Origin: Straminergon stramineum
Taxonomy: Eukaryota > Streptophyta > Bryopsida > Hypnales > Calliergonaceae
DNA length: 64,000 nt
Direction of reading: 5' to 3'
Assembly (NCBI GenBank): GCA_963920665.1
Contig: OY987272.1
Location: 1,865,001 to 1,929,000, forward strand
Part shown: piece after piece, positions 35,701 to 48,454 of the stretch
Layout of the letters: every line of letters begins with the position of its first letter
How positions within the stretch are numbered: the first letter of the stretch is position 1
The notes under the pieces: model-generated
The model's database searches: none
What the model was told of the DNA's origin: nothing
The model's input: only the letters and a program-made list of their open reading frames with translations
Translations under genes and position numbers: made by a program

Positions 35701-36390
35701 TGGTTACTTAAAATGCAAATTAGAATATTCTTTTGGCTAATTCAAGTGGTTTCTGATGGGCTTCCAATGACAATAGAAATGTCTACAACTTGCATCATGG
35801 CCATGACTCTACAATCATCGATGATGAGCTAGGGTTTTACACAAAGGATGGCATATCCAATATTTCAATACAAGAATGCAAAAAGATGATGCACTAGGCA
35901 AGCTCTTCAACACATGAAAATAACCTATCTAGTATTTGCTTGCACAAAATATGAGTCATAAACCTTCAATGCATGATTATCTCACAAGGTGGATGCAACT
36001 TCAATTACATCAATTGTTTGCAGTTGCATCAAGCTGGTACATATGTGAGACTGATTATTAACCCTTTTAAGAGGTTTTTGGCCAAAATTGGCCTACAATT
36101 TCTTATATTCCTGCATTTTAGCAAAGAACACTGGTGACTTCGGAAAAACTCCAAACTTTGAACTTGATGGCAAAGGTTAGAGGGAAATATAATGGTTTAA
36201 AAAAACAATTGGAGTAAAGATGCAAATGCTGTGCTTGTGAGGAAGGGTTGTATTGCATATTTTGCACTCTTATACGTCGTTCAAGGGGTTTATAGTAGGC
36301 GTAAGGTACCCCCTCCGCAATGGCTAGTATGTCAGTAACCGTAGAGAATGCAGGGAGGGTGATTGATGTAGCCAATAAGTTATGTGGTTG
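32766..36390. other. Intergenic DNA, no supported gene
   Basis: About 3.6 kb, very AT-rich, with only short frames of low complexity. I see no terminal inverted repeats, RNA gene or protein motif. Confidence 0.5.
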
Positions 36391-36704
36391 TTAACCCCTC
36401 ATTGCCAGAGGGGACGAAAAGTGTCCTCACAATGTCTGGTAGTCCAATTCAAAGTCTTGTTACTTTTGCATCCGATGTCCGAATTCAATAAAACTTGTTG
36501 GAAAAGTTGTGCATATTGGTTTAGTTTTACTAGTAAAATTTTCAGATCAATCCAAGATGTACTGAGTTGTTGAGAGCTCTTCAAAGTTCACAAGTTCAAT
36601 TTGAGTTCATCACATTGCATTATGATGGTTGCAACTTTGGGGGCTAGTAACTTTTTCATTGAATGTTTGTTTTCAATAAAAAAGAAAATTGGATTTTGTT
36701 CCTC

Positions 36705-36708
36705 TTAA
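36705..36708. other. Empty TTAA target site for the family-B MITE
   Basis: The left arm of the foldback reads (reverse complement) ATAACTAGACC-TTAA-GAGGAACAAAA with a single TTAA. The matching place in the right arm carries the 38030-38249 MITE between two TTAA copies. Confidence 0.85.
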
Positions 36709-38029
36709 GGTCTAGTTATTGTGGTAGAATTTTCATGTCAATACTAGTTGCTTAGAATGTTTGGGAGCAATTCGAAGTTCAAAATCTAGACATTTTTGCA
36801 TTACAATGAACTTCCACGGCTTATAACTTCTTCGTAAGTGGTCCATTTTCAATCATTTTTGTTGGAAAAGTTTTACATACTAGTCTAGTTTGTGTGGTTA
36901 AAATTTCATATCAATCCAAGAGGTAATGAGTGACTGAGAAGCATTTTACTAGAGGGAGGTTCAGCCATAGGGAGGTCAAAGTTGAGCTCACTTGTTACCA
37001 CCACCACAAGAGGTGACGATACAACCAGCTAACTTATATGTTGCCATCACAATGGGCCGATACGACTGTTCTAATCAATCATTACTTCGTGAGGTACTGT
37101 ATAAGATATCTAGGAACCACTACAAAAGACCCCACCTAATCCCCATCCATGTTTACATTTTTCACAAGTTTTTGGTTATCAAAGTATGCCCAAACATTTT
37201 ACTGCACTACACTAGCCTTGGTAGGGAGCACAAGGAAAAAAATTTGACTCCAAAAGTTGTTGTATAGAGCCTGAAATCATGCCTTGTATATAGAGTGACC
37301 TCAAAATATAGTCCAAGTAGTGCTAGTATTCTCAAGGCCAACCTCCTTTAAGGGTTAACCCTTCATTGCCCAAAGTCCAGATGCGTGTAAAAGCATCCTT
37401 GCTTTTCAAGTGCTATAAGTCTAAATTTCAATGAAGTATGAAAATCTCAACTTTACAATATTGTAGTGTGCATGTTGTGGATGGTGTGAAACAAATTTGG
37501 GTTCATTTGACCATACAGATTGAAAGATTATTATGTTTTAGTCTTGAAAAAAGATGCTGAAATTTTCTTAAAAACACATTTGGAGGTGAAATTCGATTTC
37601 TAAACATACTCAAATGAAAAAACTTTGAACTACAACGTGATTCAAAACCAAAAGACAAACACTTTGGTGAAAAAAATATCATTCAAATGACTCATTGTGT
37701 TTGCAAAATTGTTTTGAAATGTCAAAAAACAGTGAAATAAGTAGCAAAAAATCACATCTATGGTTGAATCTCCCTCTACTGAAATGCTTCTCAATCACTC
37801 ATTACCTCTTGGATTGATATGAAAATTTAACCACACAAACTAAACTAGTATATAAAACTTTTACAACAAAAATGATTGAAAACAGACCACGTATGAAGAA
37901 GTTATAAGACATGGAAGTTCATTGTAATGCAAAAATGTCTGCATTTTGAACTTCGAATTGCTCCCAAATATTGAAAACAATTTGGATTGACATGAAAATT
38001 TTACCACAATAACTCGACCTTAACCCTTG

Positions 38030-38249
38030 AAGGATGAACTAGTGATCATGGAAATCATGGCTTTTGGAACCGTATGACATCATCTACTTAAAAAAAATAA
38101 AAAATACATATTGGAGGTCGAAGTATTGTAGAAGATCTTTCCTTTCAGTACAAAATTCGAAAGATGAATAGTTGCAATTCTGTCCTAATTAAAAAAATTC
38201 CTTGTCATCCATTAGCCACAAAATGGCCATGTCGACATTTATGGGTTAA
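38030..38249 (+). mobile_element. TTAA-type MITE, family B, with proven TTAA duplication
   Basis: The element starts TTAACCCTTGAAGGATGAAC and ends TCGACATTTATGGGTTAA; it is 220 bp. Outside it the host reads ATAACTCGACC on the left and GAGTAACAAAACC on the right, exactly the arm sequence whose uninterrupted partner is at 36705-36708. The duplication is therefore TTAA, nothing more and nothing less. Confidence 0.9.
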
Positions 38250-38929
38250 GAGTAACAAAACCCAACAAATTTTAATGAAAACAAACATTTTATGAAAAAG
38301 TTACAAGCCCCCGAAGTTGCAACCATCAGAATGCAATGTGATGAACTCAAATTGAACCAATGAACTTCAAAGGGCTTTCAAAAACTCAATACATCTTGCA
38401 TTGATCTAAAAACTTTACTAGTGAAACTAGATTGAAATGCGCAACTTTTCTAACAAGTTTTTATTGAATTCAGACATCGGATGCAAAAGTATCAACACTT
38501 TGAATATGATTGCCAGACAATGTGAGGACACTTTTTGTCCCCTTGGGCGATGAGGGGTTAAGTTATTCACAAACATTTGCAAAACCCACATAGTTTGACC
38601 ATTTGATTTGCTCTCATGCACATTCTTGAAATCGACCTTTCGGTATAATTTAGACAATCCTTATGCTCAAGCTCATGCATCTTTAGGGCTTATAGTTCCA
38701 AGCTCATGGTCGTATGTTAGTAGGGTTTTGGTTTTAGGGTGGAATGTGCACAAATACAATGTGTGTGAAGAGCTGTGATGTTTGTATGTTTGTTTGTAGG
38801 AAATTCCTGTTTAATTTTGGAGCAGGGGTATATTGTATCCAACTTCGATCACTCTATTGTTAGGGCTTCATAAAGAGTCTAAGGTGCAAATTGTGGACTA
38901 GTTGCATATTGACTGAGTTTATACCACTT

Positions 38930-39106
38930 AACCCCTTAACGCCCAAAGGTTTGGAGCAGGGTTGACGAAAGTGAGCGTCCCGGGCAAAATCGCGTCCAAA
39001 AATCGGACGTCCGGACCTTGCGGACGTTGCGTCTCCGGGGGGTAAAAAACACCGTCCGCAAATTTACCCTGGGTAAATGCAGACGGGCGGGCGGACGGCT
39101 AGTGGC
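38930..39106. repeat. hAT-like left end and GGACG-rich subterminal array
   Basis: A TTAACCCCTTAACGCCC terminus at 38931 (another TTAA-MITE end) is followed at 38957 by CAGGGTTGACGAAAGTGAGC. That is a YAGGG-type hAT start, and the second hAT locus begins CAGGGTTGTC at 58708. From there to 39106, GGACG/CGTCC motifs recur in both orientations, ending GCGGACGG. hAT transposases bind clustered short subterminal motifs, so this could be one element end. I found no right end or 8-bp duplication. Confidence 0.5.
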
Positions 39107-39572
39107 TAGTTATTTAATACAAAGCTTCAACTCCTTCAAGTAAACTTTGATTCCTTGAATGCTTTTTACAATAACATATGGAGTTATGAACTATCCTTTG
39201 TAGTGTAATCAACCAAAGAAATTGTACACTATAATTGCAATTATGAATTATCAAGGGAAAGGATTAAAGAAACAATTCAAAATTCTCTTCACCTTGGAAA
39301 TTACCAAATCTATGATTCTATGACAATCATGAAGTCAAAATTGTTGCATTCTATATGTATCTTGCAATGTATCATGCTTCATACAAAGAAAGAGGAACAC
39401 AATCAATTTTGGGGGGACTTCTTCTTGGTTTTGCAATTCAAAAAAAAATAATCATATTTTCAACATCAATAAGCAAACTCCAACTGCAATGGAAGCTTCA
39501 AACAATCAATTGCCATTACATGCTCAATGTATCATAAGCACCTAAACACCTAAGCCTACATTCCTTGAATCT

Positions 39573-42500
39573 CTAAGGCTTGTAATCACTATCTCCTTTC
39601 ACCTCAGCCCCGCTACTCTCACATCTAGTTCCCCATCGGTCGTCTTCATCGCTAGATGTCTCTTCCATGTCGTTTGATGAAGATTGTACAATTTTCACTC
39701 CTTTTTGTACTTGGGTAGATGTCAATGATCTCATTGATCTACCGGTCTTCTTCTCCATTTTGGCTCTTAATATAGCCTTACCAATGCCTTCCTTAAGGCT
39801 AGGGATTGTTTTCATTTTCTTCTTTGATCCCACTTGATAGGTATCAAGTGGGGTTCGACCCATACTCGGTCTCTTCCTTGGAGAGGTAGCAAAGGGTTGC
39901 ATCATTCTTTTTTTATGAGCTTTAATGGAGTCTTCACCCTGTGATATCTCTGCTTTTGGCGCTCCTTGAATAATTAACTGCATTGCATTCAAAGACTGCG
40001 ATGTGTGGCCTAATGATTTCAAGGAATGGCGTGGTGGATGGCCCCAATGTTGAATAAACATTGAAGCCAATGTCTCATCCTTATCATCATCATCGGTACA
40101 TGATAAAATGGTTCGACTTGGATTGCCTCCGAAACTCATCTCTTTCGTAGGAGACAAATGTCTTTTTCCAAGCCGTGATTTCCTTGAACCATCCAATGTC
40201 GTGGCATCGCTTTTAAATAGTGCACGTAGAGGAGTGCTACGTGGTGGTTCGGGAGAATCTTCCATGAGGTGCATTTTGCCAACACCATTGTTGACAAAAA
40301 TTGGGCTGCTTGACTCCATCGAACATGCTTCAACATTGTCTTGTACTTCGTGTGGTTTGGCATTTCCAATATTTGCTTCAACACATTTCTTGCTTGCCGA
40401 TACCACTATTGACGCAACAATTCCATTGGACACGTTCATTTCAACGTTCACCTCACATCCTCCTTTGTCTTCATGTTGGTCATTTTTTTCTACCGCCATT
40501 ATCGGGGATGGAGCATCGGAAATGGGAATCACTTCATCCTTTTCAAAACTCCCATCATTCGCAACCGTTGTCCTATTGGTCGCCCTTATCTCTACATATG
40601 TATCCTCCACGTTTGGTAGAAGATTTTTGCTACTCATGAATCCGGTTCCATCCACAAATCTAGCTATCGAAGGTACATCATCATCAAGCCCGCAATCATC
40701 CTCATCTGATCGAAACTCATACATGTCTCCATCCGCGACTCCGAAGTCTTCATTGTTTTGATTAGGAGTCTCAAACATTTCTTCGTCAGAATTGTGCATA
40801 TCATAATTTACAACATCTATATCATCAGATACAGATTCATCATCCTCGTCTTCCGAGATAGACCCTTCCGAATCTTCGGACTCCACATTGTCATGGTACC
40901 ACTTCTTTTCATCCTTCTCCTTCGATGCGGCTATGACTTTGGAATTGGTGTATACATACACCAAATCGGCTGCTCTCTGTGGCCTCAACTTGTTTCGGGA
41001 TTTGTTGTGAACAAAAGAGTAGCTACTCCAATTTCATTCACATGAAGATGATGACACCGGTTGGGCCAAAATCCTCTTTGCAATTGGAGCAATGAGCTTG
41101 ACACATGCACCTTCAAAATCCCACCAAGCACGTGCCGACAATTTCTGCTGAGCCGGATCCAACATGTCGTGGAACGGAGGATCTCGATGTCGAAATGCTA
41201 CAAATTCCTTCACTACGTCAGGATAAGTTCCTGGTTGACACATTTTCCTGATAACGCGCTTGCATGCATCTGTTGCATCTTGATCGTCAGCTAGTTCTTT
41301 ATCGTGAAGAAGGTAAGGGTTCAAAAGAGCTCCTGCATAATGTAGATCGGTCTCTACCATTTCCCGTCGCTTACCAAACACCTTTTTGATAGGAATGGCT
41401 AAGTCCAAGGACAAACCAAAGGGCTCTTGTCGTAAAGAGAAGACATGCTTCTCTAAATTCCTCATGATGTGCAACACCTTGCCCATGCATGGTGTTTTTG
41501 CATCTAAATCCCGTAGACCAAACACCACAGGAGCCATCAATTCTCGGAAATTAGTGGCCCGGGCCCAAAAATGCTCATCTAAAATTATCTTCTTCACCTC
41601 CCAAGACTCCGTACGAGATTTTGCGTTCTTCGTGTCCCGTAACTTGAGCACATATTCTACCCATTGTGGATCCACCATACTTTGTTGCAATCTAGTCTTG
41701 ACCTTCAACAAACGAGAAATCATGAAGAAATTGGAGGCAAATCTTGCTTTCACCGACATCAATAAGCTATTTTTCGTTTCGTGCTTTTGAAATATAGCTA
41801 GCGGCATATGCCACAATCGAAAGAACTTCACAACGGTTTGGGCCTTTTCCACTAGCTCCTTCAACCATTCTTGCTTCCCCCAATCTTGAAGCAACAAATT
41901 CAAGGCGTGCACCACACAACCTTGAAAGAAAATGTGCGGATATTTACTCGACACCATATTCCATGCTGCCGGATTTATAGGAGCGTTGTCTGTAGTCACT
42001 TGCACAACATTTGTGGGGCCTACTTGTTCTATAAACTTTTCCAAGACAAAGGCCAAAAAAGGAGCATTCTTTTCAATTCCACTTGTATCCACCAATCCTA
42101 GAAATTGTTCACCCGCAGAAGATACAAGCATGGCATTTATCAATGGTCGATTGGTAACTGAGCTCCATCCATCAATAGACAATGTTGCTCCAAACTTCCG
42201 AATGCTATCTTTGATCCGACTATGAAGCTTTGTTTTGATGTCGGTCTTCGCTTGGTCAAGCAATTTATGGCGTAAATCATGATACGATGGTGGAGCGTAG
42301 GGCCCACGGTACTCGGCTGTTTTTTTCACTGCTTCTTTAAATGCCGGATTTCGAGCTACGGCAAATGGTATGTTTGCTGCATAGAAGAAATTGGCCCACA
42401 CTGCATTCAAATTGCGTTTTGCTGCGGAATCAAAGCCATCAACTAGACTACTCTGTCTTTGAGGTCTACTACCTGATGCCCTTGGAGTGTCACGATCACT

Positions 42501-42896
42501 GGATGTTTTTGTAGTTTGGTTTACTTCGGATCCTACACCAACAAATTCTTCCGGTGCTGCGCATGAGTCCTCTTGAGTAGAATGCGCCATATCCCTCTTA
42601 TTTGAAAAATCCCTCCCGACCATATGCATGCTACCAACATCTACATTGTCAATGATCGGTCTCTGCGGGAATGCCCCATTAGATCGAAGAAATAGGATTC
42701 GAACATCCAATGTCAATTGCGAACAAAGACTCACTCCTATATCACGAACACCTGATGGGCCTTCATATTCTAAATGGCTCAACATACGGCTTATCTTCTT
42801 CGCAAACACCGAGTTGCAAGCCTTGCACTTTACCTTACTGGTTGATGCGGTACCATACCAACCAGACCAATCCTTGCTTATAGTGGCAAGGCACAA
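39573..42896 (-). pseudogene. hAT-superfamily transposase with long C-terminal tail, one in-frame stop
   Basis: This is a DNA transposase acting on hAT element ends in the nucleus. One minus-strand frame of about 1,107 codons is broken only by TGA at 41034-41036. N-terminally a BED-type finger is seen (CKAC at residues 24-27, HLEYEGPSGV after 40). The DUF659/RNase H core has ATLSIDGWS (Asp 242), VTTDNAP (Asp 303), CVVH (327-330) and ARAWWDFEG. The third acidic residue is Glu 620 in SSSCE, where the next codon (normally Arg in CERNWS) is the TGA. Reading continues YSFVHNKSRNKLRPQRAADL, the hAT dimerisation end. About 450 further residues follow, first acidic (SEDEDDESVSDDID) and later basic (SPRKRPSMGR, GSKKKMKT), mostly disordered. 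Most hAT transposases stop soon after dimerisation. No in-frame ATG is visible at the 5' end (TAA near 42902), so the start exon is missing or spliced. Confidence 0.88.
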
Positions 42897-44898
42897 ATTT
42901 TAATTCTGTATATTGGAATTAAATTCAAAATGTGAAGACCAAATGAACAATGTCCAAATATAATAAAAAAATGAGTGCACAAAGCCTTGAAAATCAAGGC
43001 CCTCTTGTCCACTGAACTATACATTACCAAGCAAGGGACACAAAAATTGCAGCTCCTAGCCCTTGGAAATCTTAGCGTTCAGTTTTCAAGAGTGCTCTCA
43101 AATGACTTCTTTCCTATAGTTATAGTCTCCCAAACAGGCCTGACTGTTGCAGACCATTTTTGAATCCACAAAACATACTATCCGCCGTCGCCTGATTGCG
43201 CAGCGAACGGGTGGTCGGTGTGAGTGTTTTAAACTCCACCCTTCGAGTTAAAACGTGCACACGGGTTCTAACAGCTAGTTAAATCAATTTCTTTAGGGTG
43301 TTCTTAATCTAAGTTCAATTCGCGCCTTCCAAGCAATGGACACTTTGTTTTTAAATATCCAAATTGAACTTAAATCATTTAAATCCTAATTTTGAAACTA
43401 TGGTTAACTAAATCAAATAACTAATCAAAAGATAAATCCAAACTAACATCAATCTAACCTAATTTATAGAATGTAATTTGCCCTCTCCAGAATGGTAAAG
43501 CAAGTTAAATTCTGACTTTCCTAATAAAAGAAATGAATGGATGAAATATTGATCCCTAAACTACATCACAACCTTCATCCACAAACTAATTGAAATAAAT
43601 CTAAATTTTTAGGGTTAAGTTTTTAATTATGTTAGTTACCTAATTCCAAGACTAAACCTAATTTGACTACTAATTAAAGAATTTCATCCAAATTGAAATC
43701 AAACTTCATCCAACCTTTTCTCACTTAAAATTAAAGTATTTTTTAAATGAAAAGAGGTTCTGGAATCTTCAAAAGATTCCCTAATTGATTCCTAATTTAA
43801 ATGATTCCTTAAAGATTCTTTAGAAATTCTTTTTAATTATCTTCTAATCTATCGTAAACTAAATTTTCTATTCTAAAATTAGTATTTTTAGGGTTTTATG
43901 AAAATTCAGAAATTACCTTCCCAACAAGGTAAGACACTAAAATTTAAAATCTAAAAATATTATTAATGAATGAAATTTGTTTTAAAAGTCTAACGAGTTA
44001 AATTTCATTCATTAATTATCTCTTAGTCTGAACGAACAATGTTAATTTTCTTTTCTAATTTTCCTAAAGTTTCCAATGGTTTATTTTCTTAAGTGAAATT
44101 TTAATCAAATTGGAATTAAATGAAATGAAATGTAAAGAACTTTAACGTACCTTTCCCATGAAGTGATCGATCGTACCGTCCTCGAGGATCACGAGGTGAA
44201 TGGTTTCGTAGTATCCTGCTCCATCCTCCATTTCGCTAATTCATCACGCCATTTGAAATCAATTCTCGTTCGATGTTGTTTGTAATTTCACTTTTTCTTT
44301 TCCTACTAATGGTTATGGGATTTTATTAATTTTGATTGTATTTAAAACAATTCCTAATTAATTAGAAATGATTTCAATACCTCAAAACCTTTTAAATCCG
44401 CTAAATCAAATCAAATCTAATAAATCCTAATTATTTTGTAATTTCCTAATCTTTCAAAAGATATTAGTTGGCGTTTTGTCTTTATCTATTTGTCTTATTA
44501 AGCCTAACAAAACATAACCTAACCAAAGCCTAGCCTTCTAATTCCTAAAAGAATCCTAATCAATGACTAACCAACAACTTAGTGAATAGTAATTAGAATA
44601 AAATCAAATTCAAACGATTCTTACCTCATTAATTATCTAGATTCCTTCTCTCCTTCCTTCTTCCTACTCTCAAAAGTCCTTCACTTCATCTTCCTTGCTT
44701 GTAGTTTAGGTGTGTTCGTTCTTTCTAGAGTTTGTGTTAGCTATGGAGGAAAAGAGAATTCTTGAAAATTTAATCAAAAGTTTTGTGCATGGCTACTACT
44801 GCCTTAGCTTCATACGTACCAGTTTCAAGATGATCAGTAGTTGTAAATCTGAGTTTTAGTAATCAAATGTTAATCACTCAAGTGACTCAACCCTCAAG

Positions 44899-44972
44899 CA
44901 CCTCCCTGTTTGTCCCCAAACAGCTCCCTGTCTTCTCTGAGCAGCTCCCTGTCTCCCCCGAGCAGCCTCCTG
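44899..44972. repeat. Short tandem repeat, AGCTCCCTGTC unit
   Basis: The core (C)AGC(T/C)CCCTGT recurs about every 21-22 bp, three to four times (44900, 44921, 44943, 44963). It is followed by a CACGTGGCG motif at about 44999 that recurs near 45170. Confidence 0.6.
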
Positions 44973-45740
44973 CTGTCCAAGTTTTCATTCGTGGCGGCCA
45001 CGTGGCGAAGCGCTATTGGCCGTCGCTCTGGCCGTTCTGACCAATGGTCACTCGTTTGCAACTGTTGGCCGTCCTGGTATTCTCCTACTGTCTAGTGGTC
45101 GCCTATTCTGAATTCTTTAAGCCCCTATCTGCTCCTCCTTGAGCCCAGTCTGTCCCCGTTGTGGAAACGCCACGTGGCGCGGCATGGTTGGCTGGTTCCT
45201 CACAGTCTTGGCTAATTCTTCCTCTCCGTCAACTGTTCTACTGCTACTTGTTTCGTCCAACTGATTCACAGTCCGCTGAACACTAAACTCTAACTATCGG
45301 TTTGAGATCTTGATCAAGTTTAAACCTATCAAAATACTAAAATTATAAGAGAAATAAACGAATGCAAGAATATTTCTAACTATAACTATTCTAATTTTAT
45401 GGTTTGTTTTGGGGATTTTTCTGAGAACTATGCAATTAAATATTCTAAGTTAGTAAGTTAATTTCAACGATTCTAACTAAAAGAGACTAATCTAAATTTT
45501 TGGGGTTTTTCTACCTAATACTAAGGGTGGTCAAGGATTCAATACTAAGGAATTTTGACTACTTTTTCCTAAATTAAAATGTTCCTAATTACTACTCCTG
45601 CAAAGCATTTTTCAAAGCATGCACTAAGGAAATCTTCCCAAGTGTCAATTCCAAATCTTTCAAAGTCAAAGCTTCGCCGTGTGGGGGCAACCCCAGGTAT
45701 ACACGGTGTCACTGATCAAATTTTAGTATTTTGAAAGTCA

Positions 45741-45875
45741 ATCTTTAAAGGAGGTACACATGACAGTGTTTAAACCGAACTTTAAAAATTAATTCTTTAA
45801 AAATTTCAAGTATCCAAGTTTAATCACTAAAGGAGGTACGCATGATAGCGTTTAAACCGAACTTTAGCAATTAAA
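45741..45875. repeat. 82-bp tandem duplication
   Basis: AAAGGAGGTACACATGACAG...TTTAAACCGAACTTTA at 45747 is repeated with four or fewer changes at 45829. There are two copies. Confidence 0.75.
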
Positions 45876-47860
45876 GTTCCAATCTTCGTTATACAACGAA
45901 TTTTGGGCAAGGGTTGGTTTAATAAACTTTTGGCAAAGTCAAGCTTCACCGCCTTAAGTATATTAATACCAAATTCTGTGATAATGAGCACAATTTGTTA
46001 GTATTCAAGAAATCTTAAACGGAATTAGAGTTTGGAGGTCTATCCCTTCCAAAACTCTCACAATTCAAAGAAAATGGAGTCTTAGCCCCGAGAACTTAAA
46101 GAAATCAAATAGAAATCACTCTGAAGGGACCCTCTCGTCTTTCAAAGTGTGCAAATCAAGAATTAGAATGAAATTTAGGTCGGATCTCGACCTGGATCGG
46201 TGCTCCGACCACGCTAGTAGCACAAAAGCAAAGGTTAGATATAAGAATGAGGGTACCGACAACCTCGAGGGAAGGGCCTTTTATACTTGTCCCAGGCCCC
46301 TCTCCGATAAGTTGTTGGTGGAAAAACATTTACTTTTCATCCCGAGATATTTCCTAAACTACCCTAACGTAATTCCAAAATAATCTTTGTTTAATGGAAG
46401 AATTCTCTAGAACCCTCTCCATTTAGCTAATAAATCTTGGCTAAATCAAATCCAAGATCTTTTTCCAAAGATATTTTGAAAATAACCCTAATTAACCTAG
46501 ATATTTTGCTAATTAACCCAAAGTATTTCTAAATTGTCTTTCTTTAAACAAAAGATGGATTGTTACGCAAGAAAAGAGGTCTTACCCAAATCCAATCTTC
46601 AATTTTCCAAAAGATATTTGTGAAATTAACTTTGAATTACTGCTAATTACTCTAAAAAAGTCAAACCTACTGCTGGACCCCTCCTATCTTCTAGGGAACA
46701 ACTCCAAATTGAAAAACGATTGCGCCATTGTGTTTAGAAGACCCAAATTAGCCTAGGGGATCCCCTACCCCCTTCTTCCCAGCCCTTCGTAAGTGTAAAA
46801 TCAACTTACGGTAACTCCAAAGAAAGGTGAAAACCCTAACTTTTGGAATTTGTTTCCTTTGAGGAAATCATCTAGCTAGGGTTACTTAGAAGGTTCGTGG
46901 GAGTAAGAAAAGACCCCTCATTCACGTCATTTGGACATCACCACCTCCTGGTATGCCGGTCAACCCGCCGTAAAGTCGTAAATTCTTCAAAAGTCCAATG
47001 TCGTTGCCGATTCTGATACCTAGGAATGTCAGAATGTCTTCAAACTTTGTGGAACGCTTTATTAGCACACAACACACTATCCTAATTTTTAGTGAGATTT
47101 TACCGCAACATGGGTAATTCTTAGGAATTTACGACCATGTTCCAAGGTAGTTGACTTCCCATGGAGTCATTGTAATTGTTTCGGAAAATTCCGAAACTTT
47201 TTGGGTAGCTTCTAGGAAACTCCCAAAACCAAAGTGCAACATTACATTTCACTTTGCACTATTCATAGGGAAGCTAAAATTAGCAATTCCCTTATAATTT
47301 CCGCTCGAGGGGGAAATTATTCTTGTATCGGGGAATCTTGGAACAACCGGCTCCAATGTTGGCTCTTGGCATGCTTTTAGAGTAAAAGCACCTTTCTTCA
47401 TACTCCAGTCGCTCTCCCATCATTTTATTTGCAAATTGGATAATTCTTCTATAAGTTATCTGCAATTAAGAATTTACCATTCCAAATTCTTACGAATTGG
47501 ATGGTAACCTATACTAGACTCTCTAGACCTAAAATAGACTTAGCCATCTTGTCACATGTGATTGTAAGACTTAGTTTATCATGGACAACTACTAGGACTG
47601 GCTAACACTCAAACCCTTAGTTCTCTCGGAAATACTTAATCGACTTCTCAGACTCTCAACTAAGCATTAGAAGTATGAAATTTAAGTATTTTATATACTC
47701 TACACTTCTAGGGTAACCCCTCACTGTATTGGTAGGGACTTCTACCAAATATCACTCAAACACTCTTTTTATGCATTCTTGCATATAATTATGCTAAAAT
47801 ACTGACTAAAACGACAAAAAGAAAACCCTGAGTTCCAAGTGCCAACTTGAGGGCTCACAG

Positions 47861-48034
47861 TCAGACGGATGGACGGTCCAGCGGACGGGCGGTCGGGCCC
47901 ACGGGGGTCGGGCAGACGGACAATGCAGACAAGCGGATGGAGTGACGCGAAGACACGCGGACGGATATTGCGGACAGGTGGACAGGCGGACGAGAGGTCG
48001 GGCGGACGGGTGGTTTAAGGCAGACGGGCGGGGT
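47861..48034. repeat. GGACGG-rich GC island 3' of the RING gene
   Basis: Many GGACGG, GGGCGG and GCAGACGG units occur in plus orientation (for example CAGCGGACGGGCGGTCGGG) in otherwise AT-rich DNA. It is comparable to the islands at 38957, 53941, 56985, 58708 and 62985, and it is a candidate subterminal array. Confidence 0.65.
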
Positions 48035-48454
48035 AGGTCGTGTTCAATTGTTCAAATGTTCAATGCTTCAAGAGATGTGGGACAAAATAGGGATTTATGG
48101 ATGGAATGAGCCAATGAGGAGATTTTAGAATATTATGGTTTTGTCAAAGGGTCTTATAATTTAAAATTTCTAGATGAGCATGAAAAAAACATACTTCACA
48201 AAAAGTTGTTCTTCATAAATCACCATAGCATGAACTTAAAAGAAAGCAAAACAAATGATTAATTCAAAGATATATATATATTGATATTTCATATTTGGAT
48301 ATATAAAGAACTTCAAAACAAATCAAAATTCATCATGAGTACAATGAATTACTAGTAGTACTCAACCCTTATAACATTCAAGCCACACTCACCGGTATAC
48401 TTCTATACTATTAAACATTTAAATATAATAAAATAAGGAAAGCCTCTCTTATAC
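48035..48454. other. Short AT-rich spacer, 3' flank of the RING gene
   Basis: Nothing coding. A short (TA)n run occurs at about 48270. Confidence 0.4.

Larger units (their letters stand above)
36391..38561. mobile_element. TTAA-type long foldback element (family E), with nested insertions
   Basis: The ends are TTAACCCCTCATTGCCAGAG and its complement CCTTGGGCGATGAGGGGTTAA. The left arm (36391 to about 36965) and right arm (about 37760-38561) are inverted copies over more than 500 bp, including landmarks such as GTTGCAAC, CATTG(C/T)AT and the TGACATGAAAATT stretch. A family-B MITE is nested in the right arm (38030-38249). A further TTAA junction (AAGGGTTAACCC at 37352) in the centre suggests more nesting. 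There is no transposase. Confidence 0.8.
42903..47860. other. 5-kb gene-free interval between hAT and RING genes
   Basis: This is AT-rich DNA with a small GC patch at 43170-43260, a GC-richer part at 44880-45260 and Pro/Leu-coding short frames that do not look real. Two local tandem repeats are listed separately. I see no protein motif. It could be non-coding retroelement sequence (for example a large non-autonomous LTR type), but I could not find paired LTRs. Confidence 0.45.
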
